From positions 744,001-808,000 of the forward strand of contig NZ_AP027204.1 in assembly GCF_027944005.1 (NCBI RefSeq): DNA of 64,000 bases, written 5' to 3'. The position numbers were made by a program, and so were the translations under genes. This document shows, piece after piece, positions 53,669 to 60,841 of the stretch. This stretch comes from Polynucleobacter sp. SHI8 (GTDB lineage Bacteria > Pseudomonadota > Gammaproteobacteria > Burkholderiales > Burkholderiaceae). Position 1 is the first letter of the stretch, and the number at the start of each line of letters is the position of its first letter. The notes under the pieces were generated by a model. It did no database searches. It was given only the letters and a program-made list of their open reading frames with translations, and was not told the origin of the DNA.

Positions 53669-54302
53669 TGAACAATCCGACAATAGGATTCAGGATAAAA
53701 GTAAGTGGCTGCAATTTTCAGGCAGTAGCCTGAGTCGCTCGATATTGAAATTGCTAGGATGGCAAATACATTTCGACGGTTTACCCGGAAATCATGGCAT
53801 TTTAATTGTGTATCCACATACATCGAATGTTGATTTTTTTATAGGGATTTTGACAAAGTGGGCAATAGGTATCCCAGTCAACTATTTGGCCAAAGACAGT
53901 TTATTTAAGATTCCGCTAGTCGGTTGGTGGTTAAAGCGTGTTGGCGGCATACCGGTAGTTCGGTCTAGTCCTCAGGGTTATGTGGAGGAGTTGGCTAATG
54001 AGATGCAATCAAAAGAGTATTTTTGGTTAGTGATCACACCCGAGGGTACTAGAAAAAAAACACCCGGTTGGAGAAGTGGGTTTTATCGTTTAGCCCTTTT
54101 GACAGGTTATCCCGTAGGTTTTGCCTATTTAGATTATGCTAAAAAAGAGGTGGGAGTAACTGAATTTGCTTATTTGCAGGGTGATGAGTCCCTTGATATG
54201 TCATTGATTCGACAGCATTATCAAGAAAAAGTAGGCAGATTTCCACAAAATATGGCTCCTGTAGAGTTTTGGAGTCCATCGGATCGTAAAAAGAATGTAT
54301 AA
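53661..54302 (+). CDS. Lysophospholipid acyltransferase family protein
   Basis: A 213-residue membrane-associated acyltransferase. Motif I is VYPHTSNVDFFIG near residue 50 (His and Asp with the usual four-residue spacing); motif III is ITPEGTRKKTPGWRSGFY near 119, a variant of the PEGTRS motif. It probably acylates a lysolipid or related acceptor. It ends just before the LexA-type boxes at 54309, so the SOS module lies between it and tRNA-His. Confidence 0.85.
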   Translation: MSNEQSDNRIQDKSKWLQFSGSSLSRSILKLLGWQIHFDGLPGNHGILIVYPHTSNVDFFIGILTKWAIGIPVNYLAKDSLFKIPLVGWWLKRVGGIPVVRSSPQGYVEELANEMQSKEYFWLVITPEGTRKKTPGWRSGFYRLALLTGYPVGFAYLDYAKKEVGVTEFAYLQGDESLDMSLIRQHYQEKVGRFPQNMAPVEFWSPSDRKKNV

Positions 54303-54308
54303 TTTATA

Positions 54309-54324
54309 CTGTAGATATAAACAG
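54309..54324 (+). promoter_or_regulatory. LexA (SOS) box 1
   Basis: A perfect CTGT-N8-ACAG, the LexA consensus used in beta- and gammaproteobacteria. It lies about 104 bases upstream of the small ORF and 38 bases from box 2. It has no clear -10 element of its own and may be a second operator strengthening repression. Confidence 0.72.
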
Positions 54325-54354
54325 TAAAAAAACAACAAAAATCTAAAAAATCAC

Positions 54355-54383
54355 TTGAATACTGTGTATATATACAGTATATT
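54355..54383 (+). promoter_or_regulatory. LexA-controlled sigma70 promoter with LexA box 2 in the spacer
   Basis: TTGAAT (54355-54360) and TATATT (54378-54383) are separated by exactly 17 bases, and those 17 bases contain the perfect LexA box CTGT-GTATATAT-ACAG at 54362-54377. A repressor there would fully block RNA polymerase. Transcription would start near 54390, about 23 bases before the small ORF, with AAGGAG in the leader. Confidence 0.8.
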
Positions 54384-54412
54384 GGTATCTCAATAAACGA
54401 AGGAGATACATC

Positions 54413-54520
54413 ATGAAAACAATGACTTTTGGTTTGAAATCATTTTTAGTTTGGCTCATTTTTGATGAGAGCTTAGGTGAGTTTGGTCGCAAAGAGTGGA
54501 TTTGCAAAGACAGTATTTAA
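54413..54520 (+). CDS. Small SOS-controlled protein (35 residues), undescribed
   Basis: An ORF of 35 residues that starts with ATG 6-7 bases after AAGGAGA. It contains a hydrophobic, aromatic patch at residues 6-17 (FGLKSFLVWLIF) followed by a charged tail with Trp and one Cys (DESLGEFGRKEWICKD). The promoter is LexA-type (see 54355). It is not recognised. By position and control it resembles SOS small proteins such as TisB (membrane toxin) or Caulobacter SidA (division inhibitor), but no sequence similarity is claimed. It is immediately upstream of tRNA-His. Confidence 0.7.
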   Translation: MKTMTFGLKSFLVWLIFDESLGEFGRKEWICKDSI

Positions 54521-54536
54521 TTCTCGAGAAGGAGCA

Positions 54537-54565
54537 TTGTTTGCGCAGCCTACTTGATGTAGAAT
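54537..54565 (+). promoter_or_regulatory. Probable tRNA-His promoter
   Basis: TTGTTT and TAGAAT are separated by 17 bases, with the tRNA starting 16 bases after the -10 element. This spacing fits a sigma70 promoter giving a short 5' leader for RNase P to remove. Confidence 0.5.
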
Positions 54566-54580
54566 AGTAATCTTTTCTAT

Positions 54581-54657
54581 GGTGGCTGTAGCTCAGTCGG
54601 TAGAGTCCAGGATTGTGATTCCTGTTGTCGTGGGTTCGAGCCCCATCAGCCACCCCA
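54581..54657 (+). tRNA. tRNA-His (GTG anticodon)
   Basis: A complete cloverleaf with the extra G at position -1 that is diagnostic of tRNA-His, acceptor GTGGCTG paired with CAGCCAC, D-arm GTAGCTCAGTCGGTAGAG, anticodon loop TTGTGAT in a CAGGA/TCCTG stem, T-arm GTGGGTTCGAGCCCCAT, discriminator C and encoded CCA. tRNA-His genes are common integration sites; accessory genes lie on both sides here. Confidence 0.95.
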
Positions 54658-54674
54658 ATAATCAGTTCATCTTT

Positions 54675-55661
54675 TTAATTTGCAGTGAAGTTTAGTTTAC
54701 CTTTGGGTAATAGTCCTTCTAGGTTCAGATTAAAAGTTTGGAATGCCTCATCAAATGATGGTGGGTTTGAACTGTAAACCATATCCCGTATAAAGTTTAT
54801 ATACATAGTTGAGATTATTGGATTTTCCTTGGCAAACAGCATCGCCTTACGAAGTTCACCCATTGGATCAACTAAAAATTCAGGATGCTGATTAGCAAAA
54901 TCTTTTGCATCTTGATTTAATTTCCCAATGAAAATGTTTTGAAGTAGCTGGGTTTCATCCAAAACACCAGGGTGAGCTTTTATAATTTGGTGCGCATCAA
55001 ATAAGTGTCGTACCAACGCTTTATCCAACTCTCGACTTGAATCAACAAGATGCATAGCTAATCTTCTTGGAAATGAGATAAGTTTTTCTATGAGACCTTC
55101 ACGTAAATCAACGCATTTAGTTTGGAATGTGTATGGCTTGCCATCGGACAGTCCCGTAAGAAGAAGTCCAATTGTTTGATCTTGCGGAGCAAGGGCTAGA
55201 GTCGTGTAATTAAGCTCTAATTTCATATTAGAGCGCATCTCTTTAGCTTTGATGAAGTGTGTATCGTAATCGGCATCAAAGACAAGATACTTGTTTTCAT
55301 CACTAGCCTGTTTGCTAATGTCTTGTTCATCAAAGCCTGCTTTAACAAGTGCTGAGATTACAGTTGGCTTTAATTTACTTAATGCATCTCGCAACTCTGA
55401 TTTCGAGAGAACTGCACCTGGCTTGAGAATTACCTTGATGTCAACATCTTCAGAAATTCGATCTAAACCACCATATGCTTTAGAAAAGCAAGTACCTCCG
55501 CAAAAGACAAAATCAAATTGTGGGTGCTGAAGGCTAAATATTGCTTGAAGAGCATCGGTAACAATGTAATCTTTTTCTAGGGCGTATTCGGAAATGCTTA
55601 ACCCTTCTTCAGCAATTAGATCGATTACTAGCAACCGTTGTCTTTCACTAATTTTTTTCAT
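54675..55661 (-). CDS. AbiEii/AbiGii-type nucleotidyltransferase toxin
   Basis: A 328-residue protein of the AbiEii family. The nucleotidyltransferase core is FVFCGGTCFSKAYGG near residue 52 and RISEDVDIKV near 68, giving the G-G/S-x and D-x-D catalytic arrangement. A downstream DLREGLIEKLISFPRRL region matches the family. Such proteins act as type IV toxins or in phage defence by abortive infection. The N-terminus overlaps the antitoxin stop by 14 bases, ensuring coupling. The pair sits beside tRNA-His, indicating a mobile or accessory origin. Confidence 0.9.
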   Translation of the reverse strand: MKKISERQRLLVIDLIAEEGLSISEYALEKDYIVTDALQAIFSLQHPQFDFVFCGGTCFSKAYGGLDRISEDVDIKVILKPGAVLSKSELRDALSKLKPTVISALVKAGFDEQDISKQASDENKYLVFDADYDTHFIKAKEMRSNMKLELNYTTLALAPQDQTIGLLLTGLSDGKPYTFQTKCVDLREGLIEKLISFPRRLAMHLVDSSRELDKALVRHLFDAHQIIKAHPGVLDETQLLQNIFIGKLNQDAKDFANQHPEFLVDPMGELRKAMLFAKENPIISTMYINFIRDMVYSSNPPSFDEAFQTFNLNLEGLLPKGKLNFTAN

Positions 55662-56058
55662 AGACTAGTTTTCTATTTCCTAAAGCAATTTTCCTGCTTA
55701 CCCTAGATTTGCCAATATTCACTACGGGAACCATGGGTACTTGTGTACTTTCGCCTTGAAAGAGGGCTCGTAAGTCTTTACCTACGTCTGCCTTCACCCC
55801 CAATTTCTGCATCGTCTCAAGTCCTATATTGATGAGGCTTTCATCCGCAACTGGTTTACCAGAGATGGTAGAAGGGTGGGCTTTAACATATGTGCCATAG
55901 CCAAGGCGTATTAACTTGCCCTCATCGGATAGTTCTTTGACAACGCGACAGACCTGGCGATAAGTACCAAACCGATTGAAGTCATCCCGTAAAAAGACTT
56001 TACTCTTAGTGCCGCGCAGGCTTGCCAATATTCGGTCTTTGGTTGTTGCTTTAGCCAT
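55648..56058 (-). CDS. AbiEi/DUF6088-type antitoxin and regulator
   Basis: A 136-residue protein. The N-terminus carries a winged-helix-like DNA-binding region (RILASLRGTKSKVFLRDDFNRFGTYRQVCRVVKEL and LIRLGYGTYVKA), typical of AbiEi antitoxins and DUF6088. The C-terminus binds or neutralises the toxin and ends in RKLVYEKN. AAGGGAG precedes the ATG. The palindrome at 56094-56127, 36 bases upstream, is a likely autoregulatory operator. Confidence 0.85.
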   Translation of the reverse strand: MAKATTKDRILASLRGTKSKVFLRDDFNRFGTYRQVCRVVKELSDEGKLIRLGYGTYVKAHPSTISGKPVADESLINIGLETMQKLGVKADVGKDLRALFQGESTQVPMVPVVNIGKSRVSRKIALGNRKLVYEKN

Positions 56059-56087
56059 ATGGAACTCCCTTATATTTCCAAGTTTAT

Positions 56088-56127
56088 ATTATATACAAAA
56101 ATAAGACACTAATGTCTTATTTTTGTA
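56088..56127 (-). promoter_or_regulatory. Palindromic operator/promoter of the AbiE-type pair
   Basis: A perfect 15-bp inverted repeat (left arm 56094-56108, right arm 56113-56127, loop CTAA) adjoins a TATAAT -10 element on the minus strand at 56093-56088. Its position across the -35 region upstream of the antitoxin suggests binding by that protein. It could also form a transcript hairpin, but there is no coding gene to terminate. Confidence 0.72.
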
Positions 56128-56472
56128 AATTTTTTAAATAATAAAGTACATATAAAACAATAATTTATTAATAAAAAAGATTCTAAAACCTATGAGGTTG
56201 GTGGGGTTTAATAAGATACTTTATTTGTTCTGAATTAATTTAAAAAATCACGACAATTTTTAACCTGAAAATTTGAAGAGCTTATCCTTGGCAGTATGGG
56301 CAAAATTCACACATACTGAATTTCATTATGATTTTCTCGGTTTTGAAATACCTTTTAAATTTCGAAAAGTTTGGATAAAGCTATATTGCGTGCTATATAA
56401 ATCAATGACTTAGGGTGTGACTATTTTCCAGAAAATTAACTGAAACCCTTTATAGTTATTGAAAAAATAGTC
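56128..56472. other. AT-rich gap between AbiE pair and TnpB remnant
   Basis: About 345 bases without a convincing gene. It is strongly AT-rich and full of stops. A short minus-strand piece near 56290-56330 would encode two Cys pairs (CEFCPYC), too short to interpret. Directly before the TnpB remnant, KPFIVIE in its frame resembles the conserved IVIE of TnpB, so an internal deletion may have joined two parts of the transposase. Confidence 0.5.
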
Positions 56473-56715
56473 ATGTTGGAATATAAAAGCCGTCAGGCTG
56501 GCGTGATATTTGAGGAAGTAAATGAAGCGTATTCAAGCCAAATCTGTTCGAGTTGCGGAGAAATCTCCGACAATAGTCCGAAAGGTAGAGCTGATTTGAA
56601 TAAGAGAAGTTGGAAGTGTCATTGTGGATCTGTTCACGACAGGGATATCAATGGAGCTCTCAATATTCTTGCGTTCGGACATGAACGTCTAGCAGTAGAA
56701 GTCCCCGTCATTTAG
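56473..56715 (+). pseudogene. TnpB (IS200/IS605 OrfB) C-terminal remnant
   Basis: Eighty residues matching the end of TnpB: MLEYKSRQAGVIFEEVNEAY, the zinc finger CSSCGEISDNSPK...WKCHCGS with both Cys pairs, and the RuvC Asp in HDRDINGALNIL, then GHERLAV. The N-terminal about 300 residues are missing, so no active nuclease is possible. The end of the frame runs into the terminal hairpin, as in intact members. No tnpA is present. Confidence 0.9.
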
Positions 56716-56732
56716 GGCGGGGAGGATGTCAA
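56698..56732 (+). mobile_element. Right end of the IS200/IS605-type remnant
   Basis: The hairpin CCCCGTC/GGCGGGG (56703-56709 and 56716-56722, loop ATTTAG containing the tnpB stop) is followed by AGGATGTCAA. Two solo copies of the same end lie at 11.1 and 31.4 kb. In this family the transcript of this region can form the guide (omega) RNA of TnpB; here TnpB is broken. The boundary after TCAA is inferred from the three copies. Confidence 0.8.
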
Positions 56733-56741
56733 AAAGCAATT

Positions 56742-57023
56742 ATGCAGCTATCAAATATTGCACTTCAAGCCAATGGTTATAGGACTCTAACAAGTAAGCC
56801 AGGACATCATCAAATCATGATTCAGTCCCTGCCTCAAACGATTGGACTTGAAAATGATGTGATGATCTTACTTGATCAAATGCGTAAACAACGAAACGTG
56901 ATTGATTATTCTGGAGACTTAGTTAGTACAAGTCTTGCAAATGAAGCTGTGCGACAAGCAGGCCTGCTGATTATTCGGATTGAAGATTGGCTAAGAAAAA
57001 ATAAACCTGAACTTTTAGATTAA
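56742..57023 (+). CDS. HEPN-like protein, probably 5'-truncated
   Basis: A 93-residue protein resembling the C-terminal two-thirds of a HEPN-domain protein often annotated DNA-binding: LSNIALQANGYR, LPQTIGLENDVMILLDQMRKQRNVIDYSGD, with R-x-x-R-N as the HEPN core motif. The family is usually longer at the N-terminus. The frame begins ten bases after the IS right end, so the element or a linked deletion probably removed the first 35-45 residues. HEPN proteins are often RNase toxins or their partners. Its stop shares TTAA with the convergent cupin gene. Confidence 0.6.
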   Translation: MQLSNIALQANGYRTLTSKPGHHQIMIQSLPQTIGLENDVMILLDQMRKQRNVIDYSGDLVSTSLANEAVRQAGLLIIRIEDWLRKNKPELLD

Positions 57024-57505
57024 ATTTTATCTATTGGATCTTTATGAATTGGATCCACCCAAAAGACATTTTCAGGATGTTCGACAGGTTCAATATCTAA
57101 GTTCATCACAATCGCTTCGTTATCGCTGCGAACGAGTACACATTCGAGAACCTCATCTTTACTCGCATTGATTTCTTGATGAGGTACAAAGGGTGGGACA
57201 TAAATAAAGTCGCCTGGACCTGCTTCAGCAGTAAATTCTAGATGATCACCCCAGCGCATTCTGGCGCGACCTTTGACAATGTAGATCACACTTTCTAATT
57301 CACCATGATGATGGGCGCCAGTTTTAGCATTGGCGTGGATAGTAACGGTTCCTGCCCATAGTTTTTGTGCGCCCACTCTAGCTAAATTAATCGCTGCTGC
57401 GCGGTTCATGCCTTGAGTTTGGGCGGTATTCGTGTCTAACTGATTACCAGGTACTACGCGGACGCCATGATGCTTCCAATCGATATGAGAATGATCTTCT
57501 GACAT
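57020..57505 (-). CDS. Cupin domain protein
   Basis: A 161-residue one-domain cupin with a full metal-site pattern: HANAKTGAHHHGELESVIYIVKG near residue 56 (three His and a Glu) and GDFIYVPPFVPHQEINAS near 100 with the fourth His. AGGAG precedes the ATG. It is transcribed alone. Function could be dioxygenase, isomerase or a sugar/acid binding protein; nothing in the context decides. Confidence 0.85.
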   Translation of the reverse strand: MSEDHSHIDWKHHGVRVVPGNQLDTNTAQTQGMNRAAAINLARVGAQKLWAGTVTIHANAKTGAHHHGELESVIYIVKGRARMRWGDHLEFTAEAGPGDFIYVPPFVPHQEINASKDEVLECVLVRSDNEAIVMNLDIEPVEHPENVFWVDPIHKDPIDKI

Positions 57506-57560
57506 GGCGGCTCCTAATTAAAAAAGTGATAAAAATATCTTTTTGGTTGGAACAGAAATC

Positions 57561-58247
57561 TTAGAAACGATAACCTGCACCAACTAAGAAAGTGTAACCT
57601 GAAGCGCCAACCGTGAGTGAAAGATTGGAGATGCCTGCAGGGCCAGAAACACTTGCTGTTTGATCTTGGAATTTGGTATATAAACCTTCAGCAAACACAT
57701 AGAACTGATTTTCAAGGGCTTGTTTATAACCAAAACCAAGGCTATAGCCTGTCATGTTCGTGCTCGTAGCAGCAATATTGGCATCGCTATACACAACAGA
57801 TGCGCCTGTGTAAGCAACTTTTCCGTATACTAACTGATTTGGAGAAATCTCATAGCCAGGCATCACAGAAAGGTTGTATGGGTTCTTCATTTGATAAGAA
57901 CCTGTTACACCTAAACTAGGAAATTTTGCAAAACTAATATTAGTACTGGCAGAGCCTGAGGCAGTCGGCATATAGTCAACGCTCACACCAATGAGCCATT
58001 GTGGGGCAACACGAAAGTTGTAACCAGCACCAATGTTACCTGTGAGAACCGATAAGTTGTTTGCTGAAAAATTTTCAGGATTACTTGTTTGTGAACCAAC
58101 TGTGACTGTTTCATTGAATTTAGAAGATACATTGGTATAGCCAACGGCACCTTGCACAAATGGACCTTCAAATTTTGATTGAGCACTTACGTGAGCAACG
58201 CCACCAACGGTCAGAGCAGCAACGAGTAATTTTTGCGTAAATTTCAT
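57561..58247 (-). CDS. Outer-membrane beta-barrel protein (Opa/OmpX-like)
   Basis: A 228-residue protein with a signal peptide (cleaved near HVSAQ, residue 22) and alternating amphipathic strands such as FVQGAVGYTNVSSKF, NIGAGYNFRVAPQWLIGVSVDY and GYSLGFGYKQALENQFYVFAEGLYTKF, ending in FLVGAGYRF with the C-terminal Phe needed for barrel assembly. It is a small eight-stranded barrel of unknown function. AAGGA supports the start. A promoter region of about 180 bases separates it from DUF924. Confidence 0.85.
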   Translation of the reverse strand: MKFTQKLLVAALTVGGVAHVSAQSKFEGPFVQGAVGYTNVSSKFNETVTVGSQTSNPENFSANNLSVLTGNIGAGYNFRVAPQWLIGVSVDYMPTASGSASTNISFAKFPSLGVTGSYQMKNPYNLSVMPGYEISPNQLVYGKVAYTGASVVYSDANIAATSTNMTGYSLGFGYKQALENQFYVFAEGLYTKFQDQTASVSGPAGISNLSLTVGASGYTFLVGAGYRF

Positions 58248-58428
58248 TTTTTTCCTTATGTGATGTGGATGAGTTCGGGGAATATAAAATAAAGATCACA
58301 TTTATAAAATATTAAGTTATTTATATGAATAGACTTATGTTTTCAATGAATGGTAATCGTTGTAAACATGATTGCGATTAATTGACATTTAATTTAGGTA
58401 CATTGAGATAAAGACAAAGGATGGCCGG

Positions 58429-58974
58429 GTGACAACTAGTTTTGAAGCTATTATCAAGTTTTGGTTTGTTGAAATATCTCCAAAACAATGGTGGGAAAAA
58501 TCAATTGAATTTGATCAGATGGTTTTGCATCGATTTGCTGAAATTCATCGAAAGGCAAATCAGTGCGAATTATTTGAATGGCGCAAAGAGCCGCTTGGGC
58601 GTCTTGCTGAAATTATTATTTTGGATCAGTTTTCGAGAAATATGTATCGGGATACCCCATCCTCGTTTGCGAGTGACCCTTTAGCACTTGCACTCACGCA
58701 AATGGCTCTAGAGCAACATGCAGAGGAGGGCCTTAGTCCTGATCAAAAAGGTCTTTTATTTATGCCCATGATGCATAGTGAATCTTTGTTAATTCATCAG
58801 TACTCACAGGCGTATTTTGCACAGGCAGGTTGTGAGTCCTATGCAAACTCTCAACAACGACATCAAAATATCATTGAAAGATTTGGTCGTTATCCGCATC
58901 GTAATAAGATTCTCGGGCGAGAGTCCACACCTACGGAACTTGAGTTTCTCAAGCAACCAGGCTCATCTTTTTAA
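58429..58974 (+). CDS. DUF924 family protein
   Basis: A 181-residue protein with a GTG start. The signature IIKFWFVEISPKQWWEKS near residue 8, LAEIIILDQFSRNMYRDTP near 58 and LFMPMMHSESL near 105 match DUF924 (YPO0702-like), a TPR-like helical family of unknown function. Its stop overlaps the stop of the small minus-strand gene by four bases (TTAA). Confidence 0.88.
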   Translation: MTTSFEAIIKFWFVEISPKQWWEKSIEFDQMVLHRFAEIHRKANQCELFEWRKEPLGRLAEIIILDQFSRNMYRDTPSSFASDPLALALTQMALEQHAEEGLSPDQKGLLFMPMMHSESLLIHQYSQAYFAQAGCESYANSQQRHQNIIERFGRYPHRNKILGRESTPTELEFLKQPGSSF

Positions 58975-59135
58975 GAGTGGTTTTTTTTGTCTGTTAATTC
59001 TTGAGCGACTTTAGTTTGTAACTCGACAGCCTCAGAACGACGTTTGGCTTTTTCAGATTTTCCATGTGCGCCAGCATTTTTATGGAGTTTAGCCATATTT
59101 TTTGCTACAGGATTTTTAATGACAGGCTTTTTCAT
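58971..59135 (-). CDS. Small basic protein (54 residues)
   Basis: An ORF of 54 residues, MKKPVIKNPVAKNMAKLHKN followed by a Lys/Arg/Glu-rich helix (AHGKSEKAKRRSEAVELQ). The opening MK-P-V-x-NPVA is seen in a family of small uncharacterised Burkholderiales proteins, so the gene is probably real. Strong positive charge suggests nucleic acid or ribosome binding, as inference only. There is no clear ribosome site; its stop shares TTAA with the DUF924 gene. Confidence 0.6.
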   Translation of the reverse strand: MKKPVIKNPVAKNMAKLHKNAGAHGKSEKAKRRSEAVELQTKVAQELTDKKNHS

Positions 59136-59217
59136 CAGGAAATATTGATTTCATACTATATTTAACTAATATAGATACCCGATATTATTTCATGAAAATT
59201 TTGACCATAAAAGAAAA

Positions 59218-59979
59218 ATGCCTTTTTTAACCTTAGATACTCCATTGGTATATTCATTAAAGCCGCGCATGATTACGCGAGATTTTACTGTCGAGATTGA
59301 ACAGGAAAAACGTGTTGTGGCTGGAAAGGTGTGGCACTCCCAAGCGTCTTCAGGAATGCGCCCTTTGCTATTAATTGGGCATCAAGAGACAGAGCATAAA
59401 GATTCCAGTGAAATTCATGATTTCATTAAATTGATGTGTGGTAAATATGGTTTTGTTGTGGCTCTGATTGATGGACCGATTCATGGAGAGAGACGGTTTG
59501 GTACGACAGATGAAGATTTAATGGGTCAAGAATTTGATCAATTGTGGAAGGATGGGGACGAAAGTATTTCGCCGATGGTATTGGATTGGAAGTTGACCTT
59601 AGATGCTCTTTGTGAACTGAGTGAGGTTGATTCAAGGTGTATTGGTTATTTAGGTATATCGATGGGCACAGCTTATGGTATTGAAGTGGTCGCTACCGAT
59701 TTAAGAATTAGTGCCGCAGTTTTTGGTCAGTGGGGGACCCATCGCAGTCATCAAGAAAGAATGCTCAAAGCGGCGAGAAGAATCAATTGCCCAATAGAGT
59801 TTTATGCTCATGAAAAAGATCGAAATCTGTCTTATCAACAAGAATTGTTTGATGCATTTCGTGCTGAGGAGAAACTATGGAACACATTTTCAAAATCCAA
59901 GCTGTACGACAACTCAAAGACGATTGATCAAATCGTCAATTTTTTTGTCGTGCAACTGTTGGACCGATATTTATATTAA
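59218..59979 (+). CDS. Alpha/beta hydrolase (dienelactone hydrolase-like)
   Basis: A 253-residue alpha/beta hydrolase. The nucleophile elbow is IGYLGISMGTAYG near residue 145 (G-x-S-x-G), an acid lies in ALIDGPIHGERRF near 83, and a late Asp/His pair is expected near FYAHEKDRNLSYQQEL. It has no signal peptide. Substrate is unknown; relatives include dienelactone hydrolase and acyl-peptidase-like esterases. It is transcribed alone and converges on the periplasmic binding gene. Confidence 0.78.
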   Translation: MPFLTLDTPLVYSLKPRMITRDFTVEIEQEKRVVAGKVWHSQASSGMRPLLLIGHQETEHKDSSEIHDFIKLMCGKYGFVVALIDGPIHGERRFGTTDEDLMGQEFDQLWKDGDESISPMVLDWKLTLDALCELSEVDSRCIGYLGISMGTAYGIEVVATDLRISAAVFGQWGTHRSHQERMLKAARRINCPIEFYAHEKDRNLSYQQELFDAFRAEEKLWNTFSKSKLYDNSKTIDQIVNFFVVQLLDRYLY

Positions 59980-59992
59980 TTTTCTTGAGCGT

Positions 59993-60796
59993 TTACTCTG
60001 CTTGCGCTGGCGCAACTGCTGCACCTTGTATTTGATGCCTTTTTAATGCATCCGCAACAAATCCAGATGCTTTCATGCGCTCAACATAATTTTTTAAATA
60101 AGCCATTGTGGCATCACTGACATCCTTATTCGCACCCATGGATTGATTAATTTGCATAAAACGACCCGGTAATAATCTTAAATTGGGATATGTTTTTAAA
60201 TCCATTTCTAATTGTTGTTTGACTCCAGCACCAACCTCATAGCCACCGCTTACAAAAAATTCAACCACTTTTGGTGAAGTAGGTGCATGCACAATTTGTG
60301 CATGTTTAATTTCGCGTGTGAGATAAAGATCGTAAGCGCTACCTTTGCCAACAACAATTCTGTTTTTTGCTTGATCAACTTCTTCATTTGCTTTGATCTC
60401 AGAGTTACTTGGTACTACATAAGCGCCTTCAATCACAACATAAGCATTCGTAAAGGTAATTTCTTTACCACGCACTGGGTCAATCGCAAAGAACCCAAAG
60501 TCAGCTTTTTTATTAGCAACTGCATCAACTGATTTTCCAGCAGAGTCAAAAACAACGAGTTCCAATTGAACGCCGAGTTCCTTCGCCAAGTTTTTAGCCA
60601 GATCAATCGAAACACCATAAGGTTCAGATTGTTCGGAATCTCTTTTGGCCAAGATCGGGTTGCCTACGTTAATAGATGCACGGATTTTTCCAGAAGGAGC
60701 AAGTTCTGATTGAATCGATTGTAGTGAGTTGGCTTGTGTCATAGTAGAAAAAAAATGAAGTGTGGTTGTGAGGGCAAGTATGATTAGTCTTTTCAT
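59993..60796 (-). CDS. Amino-acid-type ABC transporter substrate-binding protein
   Basis: A 267-residue type 2 binding protein (SBP family 3). The signal peptide ends near TQANS (residue 23). IRASINVGNPILAKRDSEQSEP and GVSIDLAKNLAKELGVQLELV near residue 60 are the typical first lobe; DFGFFAIDPVRGKEITFTNAYV near 97 is the ligand loop. It probably binds a polar amino acid or related molecule. The permease and ATPase are not adjacent, so it is an orphan. It is divergent from the chromate transporter pair. Confidence 0.86.
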   Translation of the reverse strand: MKRLIILALTTTLHFFSTMTQANSLQSIQSELAPSGKIRASINVGNPILAKRDSEQSEPYGVSIDLAKNLAKELGVQLELVVFDSAGKSVDAVANKKADFGFFAIDPVRGKEITFTNAYVVIEGAYVVPSNSEIKANEEVDQAKNRIVVGKGSAYDLYLTREIKHAQIVHAPTSPKVVEFFVSGGYEVGAGVKQQLEMDLKTYPNLRLLPGRFMQINQSMGANKDVSDATMAYLKNYVERMKASGFVADALKRHQIQGAAVAPAQAE

Positions 60797-60841
60797 AGTA
60801 TCTTAATGTATTCTTTTGTTATTCGTCTCAAAAACTATTAT

